Of a stretch of 64,000 bases of DNA, positions 24,819 to 33,071 are shown one piece after another. Source of the stretch: Brevibacillus massiliensis. GTDB lineage: Bacteria > Bacillota > Bacilli > Brevibacillales > Brevibacillaceae. The stretch spans positions 559,417-623,416 of the forward strand of contig NZ_HE978536.1 of the NCBI RefSeq assembly GCF_000311785.1, written 5' to 3'. Numbering within the stretch: the stretch's first letter is position 1; the number at the start of each line of letters is the position of its first letter. A program made the position numbers and the translations under genes. The notes below the pieces were generated by a model. That model was given only the letters and a program-made list of their open reading frames with translations, did no database searches and had not been told where the DNA came from.

Positions 24819-26732
24819 TTATCTGTGTTCTTCGATTTCCTTCTTGATATCGGCGAGGAACTGTTCAAGCGACTGGGCACCGAGGTCCCCTACGCCGCGC
24901 TTGCGGACGGAGAGAGTGCGATCCTGCACCTCTTTTTCCCCGATGACCAGCATGTACGGGATCTTCGCCATCTGCGCTTCGCGGATCTTGTAGCCGATCT
25001 TTTCATTGCGCGCATCCAGCTCGACGCGGATGCCTGCCAGCATCATCTGCTCTTTCATCTCTTCCGCGTACAGCGCATGTGCTTCATTGATCGTCATCAA
25101 GCGCACCTGGATCGGCGCCAGCCAGGTCGGGAAGGCTCCGCCGTAGTGCTCCACCAGTATGCCGATGAAGCGGTCAAGCGATCCGTACATCGCCCGGTGC
25201 AGGACGACTGGACGGTGTTTTTCATTGTCCGCCCCGATGTAAGTGAGGTCAAATTTCTCCGGAAACTGGAAGTCCAGTTGAATCGTACCGCATTGATGGC
25301 GCCGCTTCAGCGCATCGGTGATCTGGAAGTCGATCTTCGGACCGTAGAAAGCGCCGTCGCCTTCATTGATCTCATAATCCATGTCCAGCTCGTCCAATAC
25401 GTTCTTGAGTGAGCGCTCCGCAATCTCCCACAGTTCGTCGGAGCCCATCGAGTCTTCCGGACGAGTGGACAGCTCAACCGAGTATTCGAAGCCGAACACG
25501 CTGTAAATGCTGTCGATCAGCTTGATCATCCGCTTGATTTCCGCCTCGATCTGGTCCGGGCGGACAAAGACGTGGGCGTCGTCCTGGCAGAATGTGCGGA
25601 CGCGCAGCATCCCGTTGAGGGCGCCCGAGTATTCGTGGCGGTGCACCTGACCAAACTCGGAGTAGCGGATCGGCAGGTCGCGATAAGAGTGCATCTTGTT
25701 TTTGTAAATCAGCATATGTCCCGGGCAGTTCATCGGTTTCAACGCGAACTTGACGCCGTCCACCTCGGAGAAGTACATGTTCTCATGGTAGTGATCCCAG
25801 TGCCCCGACTGTTCCCACAAGCGCTGGTTCATCATAAACGGCGTGCGCACTTCGGTGTAGTGAGCCAGTTCCTGCAGGCGGCGGGAGAACTGTTCCAGCT
25901 GATGGCGGATGGTCATCCCGTTGGGCAGGTAGAACGGCATTCCGGGCGCTTCCTCGGAAAACATGTACAGCTCCAGTTCCCGGCCCAGCTTGCGGTGGTC
26001 GCGCTTTTTGGCCTCCTCGATGAAGTGGAGGTATTCGTCCAGATCCGCCTTCTTCGGCCATGCCGTTCCGTAGACGCGCTGCAGCACCTGGTTGTCGGAA
26101 TTGCCGCGCCAGTACGCCCCCGCTACGCTCATCAGTTTAAACGCTTTGATAAAGCCGGTAGACGGGAGGTGCGGACCGCGGCAGAGGTCAAAGAACTCCC
26201 CCTGTTCGTAAATCGTAATCTCCGCATCCTCCGGCAGGTCGCGAATCAATTCCAGCTTCAGGTGGTCGTTCAATTCCTGATAAATCGCAATCGCCTCGTC
26301 ACGGCTTACTTTTTTGCGCCGAATCGGCAGGTTTTCGCGGACGATCTTTTCCATCTCCGCTTCAATCTTGCCCAGGTCTTCGGGTGTGAGAGACTCCGGG
26401 ATATCCATGTCGTAGTAAAAGCCGTCCTGAATCACCGGCCCGATGCCCAGCTTTACCTCTTTGCCGTAAATGCGCTTCACCGCCTGCGCCAACAGGTGGG
26501 CGGTGCTGTGGCGGTACACTTCCAGGCCGTCGGGCGAGTCCAGAGTGACCACTTCAACAGCGGCATCCTCCGTAATCGGCGTGTAGAGATCGACCACTTT
26601 TCCATTTATTTTTCCGGCAACAGCCTTTTTCTTCAATCCAGGGCTGATCGACGCCGCCAGGTCTTCGATCGTACTGCCGGCAACCAGTTCCCGAACGGCG
26701 CCATCCGGCAGGGTAACGTTCACATGTGCCAC
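24819..26732 (-). CDS. thrS: Threonyl-tRNA synthetase
   Basis: ThrRS charges tRNA(Thr). The 637-residue protein has the TGS domain (MAHVNVTLPDGAVRELVAGS), the editing domain with HSTAHLLAQAVKRIYG and the HxxxC-type zinc/editing residues, and the class II core. Core motifs are MTIRHQLEQFSRRLQ, MNCPGHMLIYKNKMHSYRDL, RYSEFGQVHRHEYSGALNG, VLHRAMYGSLDRFIG and the C-terminal anticodon-binding domain. The start is a GTG at 26732 with GGGAG 8 bases upstream; the longer frame to 26846 is leader. Expression is set by the T-box leader ahead of it. Confidence 0.97.
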   Translation of the reverse strand: MAHVNVTLPDGAVRELVAGSTIEDLAASISPGLKKKAVAGKINGKVVDLYTPITEDAAVEVVTLDSPDGLEVYRHSTAHLLAQAVKRIYGKEVKLGIGPVIQDGFYYDMDIPESLTPEDLGKIEAEMEKIVRENLPIRRKKVSRDEAIAIYQELNDHLKLELIRDLPEDAEITIYEQGEFFDLCRGPHLPSTGFIKAFKLMSVAGAYWRGNSDNQVLQRVYGTAWPKKADLDEYLHFIEEAKKRDHRKLGRELELYMFSEEAPGMPFYLPNGMTIRHQLEQFSRRLQELAHYTEVRTPFMMNQRLWEQSGHWDHYHENMYFSEVDGVKFALKPMNCPGHMLIYKNKMHSYRDLPIRYSEFGQVHRHEYSGALNGMLRVRTFCQDDAHVFVRPDQIEAEIKRMIKLIDSIYSVFGFEYSVELSTRPEDSMGSDELWEIAERSLKNVLDELDMDYEINEGDGAFYGPKIDFQITDALKRRHQCGTIQLDFQFPEKFDLTYIGADNEKHRPVVLHRAMYGSLDRFIGILVEHYGGAFPTWLAPIQVRLMTINEAHALYAEEMKEQMMLAGIRVELDARNEKIGYKIREAQMAKIPYMLVIGEKEVQDRTLSVRKRGVGDLGAQSLEQFLADIKKEIEEHR

Positions 26733-26751
26733 TGTAAAAACTCCCTTCTCC

Positions 26752-27035
26752 TTCAAAAATAATAAAAGCGCTTCATCCCCAAGGGACGAGCGCTTGTTCT
26801 CGTGGTACCACCCTAATTCAGGCCAATTCGCCTTTTTACCAGGCAAAATGGGCCCCTCATCGAAAGATAACGGATCAATCCGACATGCCGATACTAGGTG
26901 TTCCGTTCCCGGCTGTGACTCAAAGGGGGTAGATCGTTGCGTGCTCGCAGCAGGCTTGCAGCCAAAGGCCCGCTTCTCTGTGGGCGGCAGGGCAACATCC
27001 GCGTCCTTCTCATCGTCTGTTCAGTATGGAGTATG
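26752..27035 (-). promoter_or_regulatory. T-box riboswitch leader of thrS
   Basis: The minus-strand leader holds the T-box sequence GGGTGGTACCACG (26801-26813). A terminator with arms AAGCGCTCGTCCC and GGGATGAAGCGCTT and a T-rich tail follows at 26754-26797. An AGAGAAGCGGGC element upstream fits Stem I. ACC threonine codons occur in the Stem I region, but I could not fix the specifier without folding. Uncharged tRNA(Thr) should relieve termination. Confidence 0.93.
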
Positions 27036-27041
27036 TAATGT

Positions 27042-27070
27042 ATTATAGGGATTTGGGACGTTGAAGTCAA
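27042..27070 (-). promoter_or_regulatory. Sigma-A promoter of thrS
   Basis: TTGACT (27065-27070) and TATAAT (27042-27047) are separated by 17 bases on the minus strand. The -35 box ends only 6 bases from the ytxC stop codon, so ytxC read-through could also feed thrS. Confidence 0.9.
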
Positions 27071-27076
27071 GCAGGT

Positions 27077-27949
27077 CTAGTAGGTCAGGCAGTATGCGCA
27101 GGTCCGGCAAAACGTCACCCGCTCGCCAAAAATGCCGCTGATCGTCTCAGCCAGGGCCTTTTTCCTTTCCCCAAGGTGAAAGACGATCTGTTTGGGCGCC
27201 AGTGATACGAGCACGCTTACCCAGTAGTCCTCTTCCCGGCAGAGCCCGTCTGCCATGCCGAACAAATCATCAAACTGCTTGAGATTGAGCCGATGCCCCT
27301 GATCGTCAAAAATCCAGCCCGGCTGATCTTTGGGGAAAACGATGTGCACCAGTTCGTGCTTTGGCTCCTGTACCGAGACGAAATAGCGCAGCAGATTGAC
27401 AAACTGCTGGTATTCCTGATCCCGCAGGTATTCATCGATCCCGCTCTCCACTGCGTCCGGCAATGCGGCCAGCTCCTCCTTCAAGCGAAACCGGACGAAG
27501 CCGTGAAGCACCATTTCATGATTTTCCCCCAGGTATTCAAACACTTTCCTGTACATCCTGGCCCGGCGTGATCCCCAAGGGCCTTCCGCCTCCAACCCGT
27601 ACAGCACAAACTGAACGTAAGGGGAAATCACTTCCCAGTCGGAAGCGTCAGCAAGGGTGAAATCCCGGCGCAAGATCGCCCGAATCATCTCCGGTTCCAG
27701 GGTGCGAACGATCCACTCCACTACGATCAAGGCGACGAACGAACGGACGATATCCTTCGTCCCCGCTGCGGATTCCTCACCGGGCCAGCTGACAAAGGTA
27801 AACGCGTGGTAATCGCCGCGGTTTTCTTCCCGAAATTCTACGGCTACAGGGTCCGTACAAACCTGCTGTTGAACAGCCCGAACCGTCACGCGGAATCCCT
27901 CCTGCTGGGACTGCTGGTCATTCGGGAGGAATACGGATATCTTTTCCAT
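27077..27949 (-). CDS. ytxC: Sporulation protein YtxC family
   Basis: This 290-residue protein matches the YtxC family, linked to sporulation in Bacillus, where ytxC also lies directly upstream of thrS. It is mostly helical, with a C-terminal block HELVHIVFPKDQPGWIFDDQ and a final strand-turn region ending VTFCRTCAYCLTY. The biochemical role is unknown and I see no enzyme motif. The ATG at 27949 is chosen because AAGGAGG lies 8 bases upstream; a GTG three codons earlier overlaps that site. Gene order supports the name as much as sequence does. Confidence 0.75.
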   Translation of the reverse strand: MEKISVFLPNDQQSQQEGFRVTVRAVQQQVCTDPVAVEFREENRGDYHAFTFVSWPGEESAAGTKDIVRSFVALIVVEWIVRTLEPEMIRAILRRDFTLADASDWEVISPYVQFVLYGLEAEGPWGSRRARMYRKVFEYLGENHEMVLHGFVRFRLKEELAALPDAVESGIDEYLRDQEYQQFVNLLRYFVSVQEPKHELVHIVFPKDQPGWIFDDQGHRLNLKQFDDLFGMADGLCREEDYWVSVLVSLAPKQIVFHLGERKKALAETISGIFGERVTFCRTCAYCLTY

Positions 27950-28102
27950 GTTCGTCACCTCCTTTTTCTGCGAAAACGTCTTGACGTTCTTCCTAAAACA
28001 TGGATCTGGCCGCTTGCGGCTGGCGAAACGGGCATGACCGTTTTTGTGTAGTTACAGTATATGTCCCCCCACTATCGATATACTTTTAAGGAGTTGGTAA
28101 TT

Positions 28103-28150
28103 GAAGTCTCCCGCCACCTTCGGTCAGAGGCGAGAGCTTCTGCGAAAATA
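28103..28150 (+). repeat. Hairpin-plus-tail repeat, copy 2
   Basis: This is the second copy of the repeat at 5619-5656. A stem-forming CTCCCGCC...GGCGAGAG segment is followed by the identical 14-base tail CTTCTGCGAAAATA (28137-28150). It sits in the 268-base gap between ytxC and mqnC and has the same orientation as copy 1. The hairpin sequences differ between copies while the tail is conserved, which suggests conservation of structure. No open frame is associated with it. Confidence 0.4.
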
Positions 28151-28172
28151 AGATCAAGCCTCGCTCGAAGTG

Positions 28173-28200
28173 CAAACACCCCCCGCAGCGGGAGGTGTCA
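28173..28200 (-). terminator. Probable terminator after mqnC
   Basis: ACACC-CCCCG and CGGGAGGTGT pair around a short loop (28176-28198) about 20 bases past the mqnC stop. On the minus strand only TTT follows the stem, so it is a weaker rho-independent terminator than others in the window. Confidence 0.6.
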
Positions 28201-28217
28201 GCCTGGAGGACATGTCT

Positions 28218-29324
28218 TTAGTTTTGCATGACAAAGTCGGTTTCGGCGACTTCGCCTTCCCGGAACACGCGCAGGATTTCGTATTGGGTATTGCGCTGGG
28301 CCGGGATCTTGCCGGCTTGACGAATCAGCTCCAAAATGAGGTTGGTGTTGACCTTGTACGTACACTTGGCTGCCGAGACGACGTTTTCTTCCATCATCGT
28401 CGAACCGAAGTCGTTGGCCCCGTAAGACAAGGACAGCTTGCCGTATTCCGGGCCGACAGTCACCCAGGAGGACTGGAAGTTGGGGATATTATCGATCATC
28501 AAACGGCTGATGGCCAGTGTCTTCAAGTACTCTTCCGGCGTATTGTTGACCGCCTTCATGTTGGTATTCTCAGGTTGAAACGTCCAGGTGATGAAAGCGG
28601 TAAACCCTTTTGTTTCGTCCTGGGCTTCGCGAATCCGCATGAGCGAAAGCACGCGCTCTTCCATTAGCTCGCCAAAGCCGATCACCATTGTCGCCGTGCC
28701 CGGCAACCCGACGCGGTGAGCGGCTTTTTGCGTCTCGATCCAGTTTTTCCAGGATCCTTTTAAGCGTGAAATCTTTCGGCGGGTGCGGTCGTCAAGAATC
28801 TCTCCTCCCGCTCCCGGCAGCGAATCAAGTCCGGCCGCTTTCAATTGTCGCAGCACTTCCGGGATGGGGAGTCCCGAAACCTCTGCCATCTTTTCGACCT
28901 CGGCAACAGAGAAGGAGTGCATGGTAATGTTGGGAAAACGACGCTTGATATCTCTCAGCAGGGTAAGGTAGTAATCAAACGGCAGGTCGGGATTGGTCCC
29001 GCCCTGCATAAGGATTTCCGTTCCGCCAACATCTACTGTTTCCTGGATTTTTTGTAAAATTGTCTCAGTTGGCAGCACGTATCCTTCACTTGAACCGGGA
29101 CGCCGGTAAAACGCGCAAAACCGGCAATAGGTGTCACATATGTTGGTATAGTTGATATTGCGTCCAATGACAAACGTCGTGATCGGCTCAGGGTGCCATT
29201 TCTGCATGACCTGGTTGGCTGCGTGGCCGATCTTCTCGACCTCGTCGCTTTCAAACAGCGCCAAGCCGTCTTCAAGACCCAACCTTTCCCCTGCTACGGC
29301 TCTTTCTAGTATTTTGTCTATCAA
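28218..29324 (-). CDS. mqnC: Cyclic dehypoxanthine futalosine synthase (radical SAM)
   Basis: MqnC closes the ring of dehypoxanthine futalosine in the futalosine route to menaquinone. The 368-residue radical SAM protein has the cluster motif CDTYCRFC (Cys63, 67, 70), followed by AFYRRPGSSEGYVL, GGTEILMQGGTNPDLPFDYY and SLPGAGGEILDDRTRRKISR, which are typical of MqnC. The start is a TTG at 29324 with GAGGAG 8 bases upstream; the longer frame to 29372 runs into a terminator. Its presence suggests that the organism makes menaquinone by the futalosine pathway. No other mqn gene is in the window. Confidence 0.92.
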   Translation of the reverse strand: MIDKILERAVAGERLGLEDGLALFESDEVEKIGHAANQVMQKWHPEPITTFVIGRNINYTNICDTYCRFCAFYRRPGSSEGYVLPTETILQKIQETVDVGGTEILMQGGTNPDLPFDYYLTLLRDIKRRFPNITMHSFSVAEVEKMAEVSGLPIPEVLRQLKAAGLDSLPGAGGEILDDRTRRKISRLKGSWKNWIETQKAAHRVGLPGTATMVIGFGELMEERVLSLMRIREAQDETKGFTAFITWTFQPENTNMKAVNNTPEEYLKTLAISRLMIDNIPNFQSSWVTVGPEYGKLSLSYGANDFGSTMMEENVVSAAKCTYKVNTNLILELIRQAGKIPAQRNTQYEILRVFREGEVAETDFVMQN

Positions 29325-29367
29325 CTGGACCGCTCCTCTCTCCTTTTTTCTTCCCATTTGATCGTAA

Positions 29368-29403
29368 CACAAAAAAAACGCCCTGCCTATCAGCAGGGTG
29401 TTA
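29368..29403 (-). terminator. Terminator after the CotF-like gene
   Basis: On the minus strand AACACCCTGC pairs with GCAGGGCGTT (one mismatch) and is followed by eight T residues. The stem begins at the stop codon of the coat gene. Confidence 0.85.
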
Positions 29404-30216
29404 CATCAGCGGGTCAGCCTTGTGTTCAGACCCAGGCTGGTCCGGCAGCGAATGAAGCGGGGATTGTGCGGACCCGCCCATGGACAGATTGGGGTTCAGC
29501 GGGCTGGCTGTCGTCGCCTGCTGCTTGCGGTAGACCGATGACGAAAAGATCTGGCTGGCGTTTGCACTCGCATCCTGATTCGTCCCGACACTGCTGGTCA
29601 CGGTTGGCTCAGACGGCGAAGCCTGTCCGGCGTCGGTCGACCCCGCGGGCGGCTGCATGTGCGGCGGCAAAGCCTGGTCCATCGGTTGGTAGCCGCGCAG
29701 CATATTGGTTTGCGCCATCTCTTGAAACACGGGAATCTGATAGTAGCCCCGCCTGTTCATGTACGACCAGATTTCGTACGCTTGGTGAGCGCAATTGTTG
29801 GCCCCCTGCAGCATGGCCGCCCGCACTTCCGGGTCGGCACATTCCAGAGCGGCGTGCATTTTCATGACGGCACCCGTTTTGTGCAGGCCGAGAACGGCGG
29901 ACGCCACGTCCCGATCACCCATCTGCTCCGGACTGCTCAGGGGCTGAACCGGGTTGGCATTCTGAACGCCGTACTGTCCCGGCTTGGACAGCGGAGTCCG
30001 ATAGGGAATGGCCCGTCCTCCGCCGCGGCCGTTAATTTGGTAAATCAGATTGTTGTATTCCGTAGTCATAAACTGCATTTGGTTGGAGATGATCTGCCTG
30101 AGTTCCGGATCCCGGACAAACGGGAGATACACCTGGCAGAGATTGATCGCATCGATTGAAGCGTTTAGCACTTCGTGCAGTTCCATAATTTCATGAGCGC
30201 CAAATTGCTGCTGCAT
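29401..30216 (-). CDS. CotF-like spore coat protein
   Basis: This 271-residue protein has a Coat_F type helical domain. HEIMELHEVLNASIDAINLC at the N-terminus and a second helical block (ASAVLGLHKTGAVMKMHAAL, then AHQAYEIWSYMNRRGYYQIP) resemble CotF and its ferritin-like relatives. The C-terminal third (about 190-271) is Ser/Thr/Pro/Gln-rich low complexity with no predicted fold. A role in the spore coat is inferred from the family and from nearby cwlJ-gerQ. No sporulation promoter could be identified with confidence. Confidence 0.78.
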   Translation of the reverse strand: MQQQFGAHEIMELHEVLNASIDAINLCQVYLPFVRDPELRQIISNQMQFMTTEYNNLIYQINGRGGGRAIPYRTPLSKPGQYGVQNANPVQPLSSPEQMGDRDVASAVLGLHKTGAVMKMHAALECADPEVRAAMLQGANNCAHQAYEIWSYMNRRGYYQIPVFQEMAQTNMLRGYQPMDQALPPHMQPPAGSTDAGQASPSEPTVTSSVGTNQDASANASQIFSSSVYRKQQATTASPLNPNLSMGGSAQSPLHSLPDQPGSEHKADPLM

Positions 30217-30352
30217 GGTTAGAGCCTCCTTATCCTTTGTGAAGTTTTGCCAATGGCCGAATGCCTATTTTGCCAGCGCTTCCATCACCCTCTAGACGAA
30301 TGTACATATTATTTTTAATGTGTATCATCAATCAAAAGAGGAGAGATTCCCG

Positions 30353-30592
30353 TTGGTTCAAAATTATCCACCCCCAACCCCCGGATCGCATCCCGCGCCG
30401 GCAGCCGACCCTGTCATCTGGAGAAGACGCCGTTATTACGATGGTGGGGCAGCAGCTCTGCTGCCGTTTCTCGCTCTGCCATTCCTGTTTAACTACCCCT
30501 ACTATTATTACCCTTACCCGCCGTATTATCCCCCGTACTATCCCCCGTACTATCCATATCCGTATCCGTACCCGTACTATCCTTACTATTAA
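30353..30592 (+). CDS. Small Tyr/Pro-rich protein, probable coat or surface protein
   Basis: A TTG start at 30353 with AGAGGAGAG 7 bases upstream opens a 79-residue protein. The N-terminus is Pro-rich, then an RRRRYYDGG patch and a hydrophobic GAAALLPFLALPFLF stretch come before a C-terminus made almost only of Tyr and Pro (PYPPYYPPYYPPYYP and similar, about residues 47-79). Tyr-rich tails of this kind occur in cross-linked spore coat proteins. The codon pattern TAT/TAC-CC(G/C) makes the DNA itself repetitive. A terminator follows directly. No homologue is recognised by name. Confidence 0.65.
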   Translation: MVQNYPPPTPGSHPAPAADPVIWRRRRYYDGGAAALLPFLALPFLFNYPYYYYPYPPYYPPYYPPYYPYPYPYPYYPYY

Positions 30593-30620
30593 ATCTCCCT
30601 GCGGTCATAAAGACGCCAAT

Positions 30621-30646
30621 ACCTCTGTAGAACGCAGAGGTTTTTT
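30621..30646 (+). terminator. Terminator after the Tyr/Pro-rich gene
   Basis: CCTCTG pairs with CAGAGG around a 7-base loop, followed by six T residues, 29 bases beyond the stop codon. Confidence 0.82.
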
Positions 30647-30689
30647 GGCTTATAATGAATGGGTAAGAGTCATTCAAAAGGAGCGGGCC

Positions 30690-31256
30690 ATGATCGATCA
30701 ACTGACGGAATTTTTTATGCGTTTTGGAACTTGGGGACTCTTCGGACTAGCCTTTCTTGACTCCATCATTCTGCCGCTTCCCCCTTTTTTCTTGCAAATT
30801 GCCATGAGTTTTCTCAATCCATCCCACGCAATGATATATGCCACTGTCGCCTTCCTCGGCTCCATTGCGGGTGCGCCTGTTGGATATCTCATGGGCAAAG
30901 TGTTGGGGAAACCCATCCTGAACAAGATCCTGCCGCAAAAATGGATTTCCGTGGCGACAGACAAATTCGCCAAGGATGGGGACGCCGCCGTACTGGTCGG
31001 CTCGTTCACACCCATCCCCTTCAAGGTGTTTACGATTCTGTCGGGAGTATTCGGCTTTTCGTTTGTGAAGCTGATCATTTACGCGATTCTTGGGCGGGGG
31101 ATCAAGTTTTTCGCGATCGGCTTGCTGTTTTTCTGGTACGGGGAATATGCGAAGACGCTGCTTGAACAATATCTTGACATCACACTGCTGGGAGTCGCTG
31201 CCGTGCTTGCAGTCGGGTGGCTGGCATTTAAGCTGGTGAGGTCGCGGAAACGCTGA
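30690..31256 (+). CDS. DedA/VTT-like membrane protein (YqaA type)
   Basis: This 188-residue integral membrane protein has the SNARE-associated/VTT (DedA-like) pattern. An N-terminal amphipathic start (MIDQLTEFFMRFGTWG) is followed by re-entrant-type segments FLDSIILPLPPFFLQIAM and GAPVGYLMGKVLGKP, then VGSFTPIPFKVFTILSGVFG with the conserved Pro-x-Pro and a C-terminal helix ending KLVRSRKR. VTT proteins are linked to lipid scrambling or transport across the membrane. The ATG has AAAAGGAG upstream. A TATAAT lies at 30651-30656, just after the preceding terminator. Confidence 0.82.
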   Translation: MIDQLTEFFMRFGTWGLFGLAFLDSIILPLPPFFLQIAMSFLNPSHAMIYATVAFLGSIAGAPVGYLMGKVLGKPILNKILPQKWISVATDKFAKDGDAAVLVGSFTPIPFKVFTILSGVFGFSFVKLIIYAILGRGIKFFAIGLLFFWYGEYAKTLLEQYLDITLLGVAAVLAVGWLAFKLVRSRKR

Positions 31257-31361
31257 CCAACCGGCTTTTTTACGCCAGAAAAGCATTTTTCAATAGACAA
31301 ACACCTAATTTGCATTCGCTAATATATTGTAATTGTACTTTACGTTGTTGGAGGTGAGCTA

Positions 31362-31784
31362 ATGCCCCTGATTCGAACAAATTCTGCAGACATCGATCTG
31401 CTGGCCAGGTTGATGCGGGCTGAGGCTGAGGGGGAAGGAGAACTTGGAATGATGATGGTTGGCAACGTCGGGGTAAATCGCATTATAGCCAACTGTCTTG
31501 ATTTTAAAGGGATTCGCTCCGTCTCAGACATGGTCTACCAGTCTCCTGGCGGGTTTGAATCTGTGACGCTGCCCTACTTTTACCAAAGGCCCCGGGATAA
31601 AGACAGACGGCTCGCCAGGCGGGTCATCAAGGGGGAAGCGTATTACCCGGCAACGAACGCCCTCTGGTTCTTCAGGCCGACTGGCGACTGTCCCGGCACC
31701 TGGTTTAACCAGCAGAATACGGGACGATACAAAGCGCATTGCTTTTACGCTCCAACACCGCAAGATTGCCCCCGGGTTTATTAA
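31362..31784 (+). CDS. cwlJ: Spore germination cell wall hydrolase CwlJ
   Basis: CwlJ is a cortex-lytic enzyme of the SleB catalytic family that depolymerises spore cortex peptidoglycan during germination, including Ca-dipicolinate-triggered germination in B. subtilis. The 140-residue protein, close to the usual 142, has LLARLMRAEAEGEGELGMMM with the catalytic Glu, VGNVGVNRIIAN, and YYPATNALWFFRPTGDCPGTW. It has no signal peptide, as expected for a coat protein made in the mother cell. gerQ follows 26 bases downstream, the order seen in B. subtilis, where GerQ holds CwlJ in the coat. Confidence 0.95.
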   Translation: MPLIRTNSADIDLLARLMRAEAEGEGELGMMMVGNVGVNRIIANCLDFKGIRSVSDMVYQSPGGFESVTLPYFYQRPRDKDRRLARRVIKGEAYYPATNALWFFRPTGDCPGTWFNQQNTGRYKAHCFYAPTPQDCPRVY

Positions 31785-31810
31785 ACATAAGCAAAAGGAG
31801 AGTATGATAC

Positions 31811-32224
31811 ATGAACGCTTACAACCCCTATTATGGGAACCAGGGACAACCGTTTCCTCCCTATCCTCCAAGTCCGTTTGGCGGGCCGGGGCCCCAGCAG
31901 CAGATGGTCCCGCCGGGTCCGAGCGGCGCTCGGATTCCAGGTGTGCCCTCCCCATACCCACCCGTAGAAGAGTCCTATATTGAAAACATTTTGCGGATGA
32001 ACCTCGGGAAGATGGCAACAGTCTACATGACATTCGAAAACAACAGCGAGTGGAACGCCAAAATCTTCAAAGGCCAATTGGAAGCGGCCGGGCGCGACCA
32101 CCTCATCCTCGTCGATCCGGACACGGGAATGCGCTATCTGTTGAAGATGATCAACCTGGATTACATCACCTTTACCGAACCTCTCAACTACGTTCCGCCT
32201 GCGCTGCCGAGGGGCATCCGCTAG
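31811..32224 (+). CDS. gerQ: Spore coat protein GerQ
   Basis: GerQ is the coat protein needed to keep CwlJ active and in place. The 137-residue protein has a Pro/Gly/Tyr/Gln-rich N-terminus (about 1-52), suited to transglutaminase cross-linking. The conserved GerQ core starts at SYIENILRMNLGKMATVYMT and continues through WNAKIFKGQLEAAGRDHLIL to YITFTEPLNYVPP. It forms a two-gene operon with cwlJ and is followed by a strong hairpin shared with the convergent carbonic anhydrase gene. Confidence 0.95.
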   Translation: MNAYNPYYGNQGQPFPPYPPSPFGGPGPQQQMVPPGPSGARIPGVPSPYPPVEESYIENILRMNLGKMATVYMTFENNSEWNAKIFKGQLEAAGRDHLILVDPDTGMRYLLKMINLDYITFTEPLNYVPPALPRGIR

Positions 32225-32233
32225 TGTCTGCCA

Positions 32234-32283
32234 GAAAAAAGGGCTGTGCCCGGAAGCAGTCTCCCGCTGCCGGGTACAGCCCT
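32234..32283. terminator. Convergent terminator between gerQ and the carbonic anhydrase gene
   Basis: GGGCTGTGCCCGG (32241-32253) pairs with CCGGGTACAGCCC (32270-32282) with one mismatch. On the minus strand six T residues follow the stem; on the plus strand the tail is T-poor, so it should work mainly for the carbonic anhydrase gene. Confidence 0.8.
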
Positions 32284-32311
32284 ACTGTCTTGCTTGGAAG
32301 CGGCGGCCGGC

Positions 32312-32881
32312 TTACGCCTGTGACTCGTATCCATCGATGACCAGTTCCAGCTCACCCGTGTCCGGGTGGATAATCAATCCGTGCACCGGTACGCTCTTCG
32401 GAATCAGAGGATGATTGCGGATGACCCTGACGCTGTTCTCCACGTTCTCCCTGGTGCTCTTAAATCCGGACAGGAAGCGGTTCAGATCAATCCCGGCGTT
32501 CTGCAACGTATCAAACACATTGTCCGGAATCCCCCGCTCCTTCATCTTGCTTAGCATTTCACCCGAATCTACCTGGCTCATGCCGCAATCGTGGTGGGCG
32601 ATGACGTAAATCTCTTCGGCTTGGAGTGCGTAAACGGCAACCACCAGACTTCGCATGATGCTCCCAAAAGGATGGGAGATCATCGCGCCGGCATTCTTGA
32701 CGATTTTGACATCCCCGTTGCGGATGTTCATCGCGTGCGGCAGCAGCTCCACCAGACGCGTATCCATGCAGGTCAGGATAACCATCCGCTTGTTGGGAAA
32801 CTTGGTTGTCTGGAAGGGCTCGTATCCCTTGTTTTGAACAAACTCCCGGTTGAATTGGATAATCTCATACAGCTGTTTCAA
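32312..32881 (-). CDS. Beta-class carbonic anhydrase
   Basis: This 189-residue zinc enzyme hydrates CO2 to bicarbonate. The metal-site motifs of beta carbonic anhydrases are present: CMDTR (Cys38, with the Asp40-Arg42 dyad) and HHDC (His96, Cys99), plus IRNGDVKIVKNAGAMIS. It resembles the short Gram-positive forms such as YtiB. It stands alone on the minus strand, divergent from the type III polyketide synthase operon. The likely role is supply of bicarbonate for carboxylases, or pH balance. Confidence 0.9.
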   Translation of the reverse strand: MKQLYEIIQFNREFVQNKGYEPFQTTKFPNKRMVILTCMDTRLVELLPHAMNIRNGDVKIVKNAGAMISHPFGSIMRSLVVAVYALQAEEIYVIAHHDCGMSQVDSGEMLSKMKERGIPDNVFDTLQNAGIDLNRFLSGFKSTRENVENSVRVIRNHPLIPKSVPVHGLIIHPDTGELELVIDGYESQA

Positions 32882-33071
32882 CGTCCTTCACTTCCTCGTC
32901 TGTCAGTTTCGGGCGATCCAAAAAACAAAACTGTTTTTTTATTAATTTAACCCAATCCTTGTTTCCGTGTCATTATGCCGATGGGCACTAATTTGCGGCC
33001 CAATCCAATGAATGGATTTTTTTCCAATGGGCACACTTACATTGAGTTTGGTTTAACGGGAGTGTATTGTG

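Noticed and set aside
25572-26762. 396-codon plus-strand open frame opposite thrS
   Set aside because: It is fully antisense to thrS; no ribosome site or domain supports it.
27960-28060. Plus-strand hairpin AAACGG/CCGTTT followed by TTTTGTG as a terminator
   Set aside because: No plus-strand gene lies upstream, so there is nothing to terminate. It may be part of the ytxC leader on the other strand.
30489-30600. Repetitive CCGTA/TATCC tract as a microsatellite or CRISPR-like array
   Set aside because: The repeats are codon repeats for Tyr and Pro inside the small coding region, with no spacer structure.
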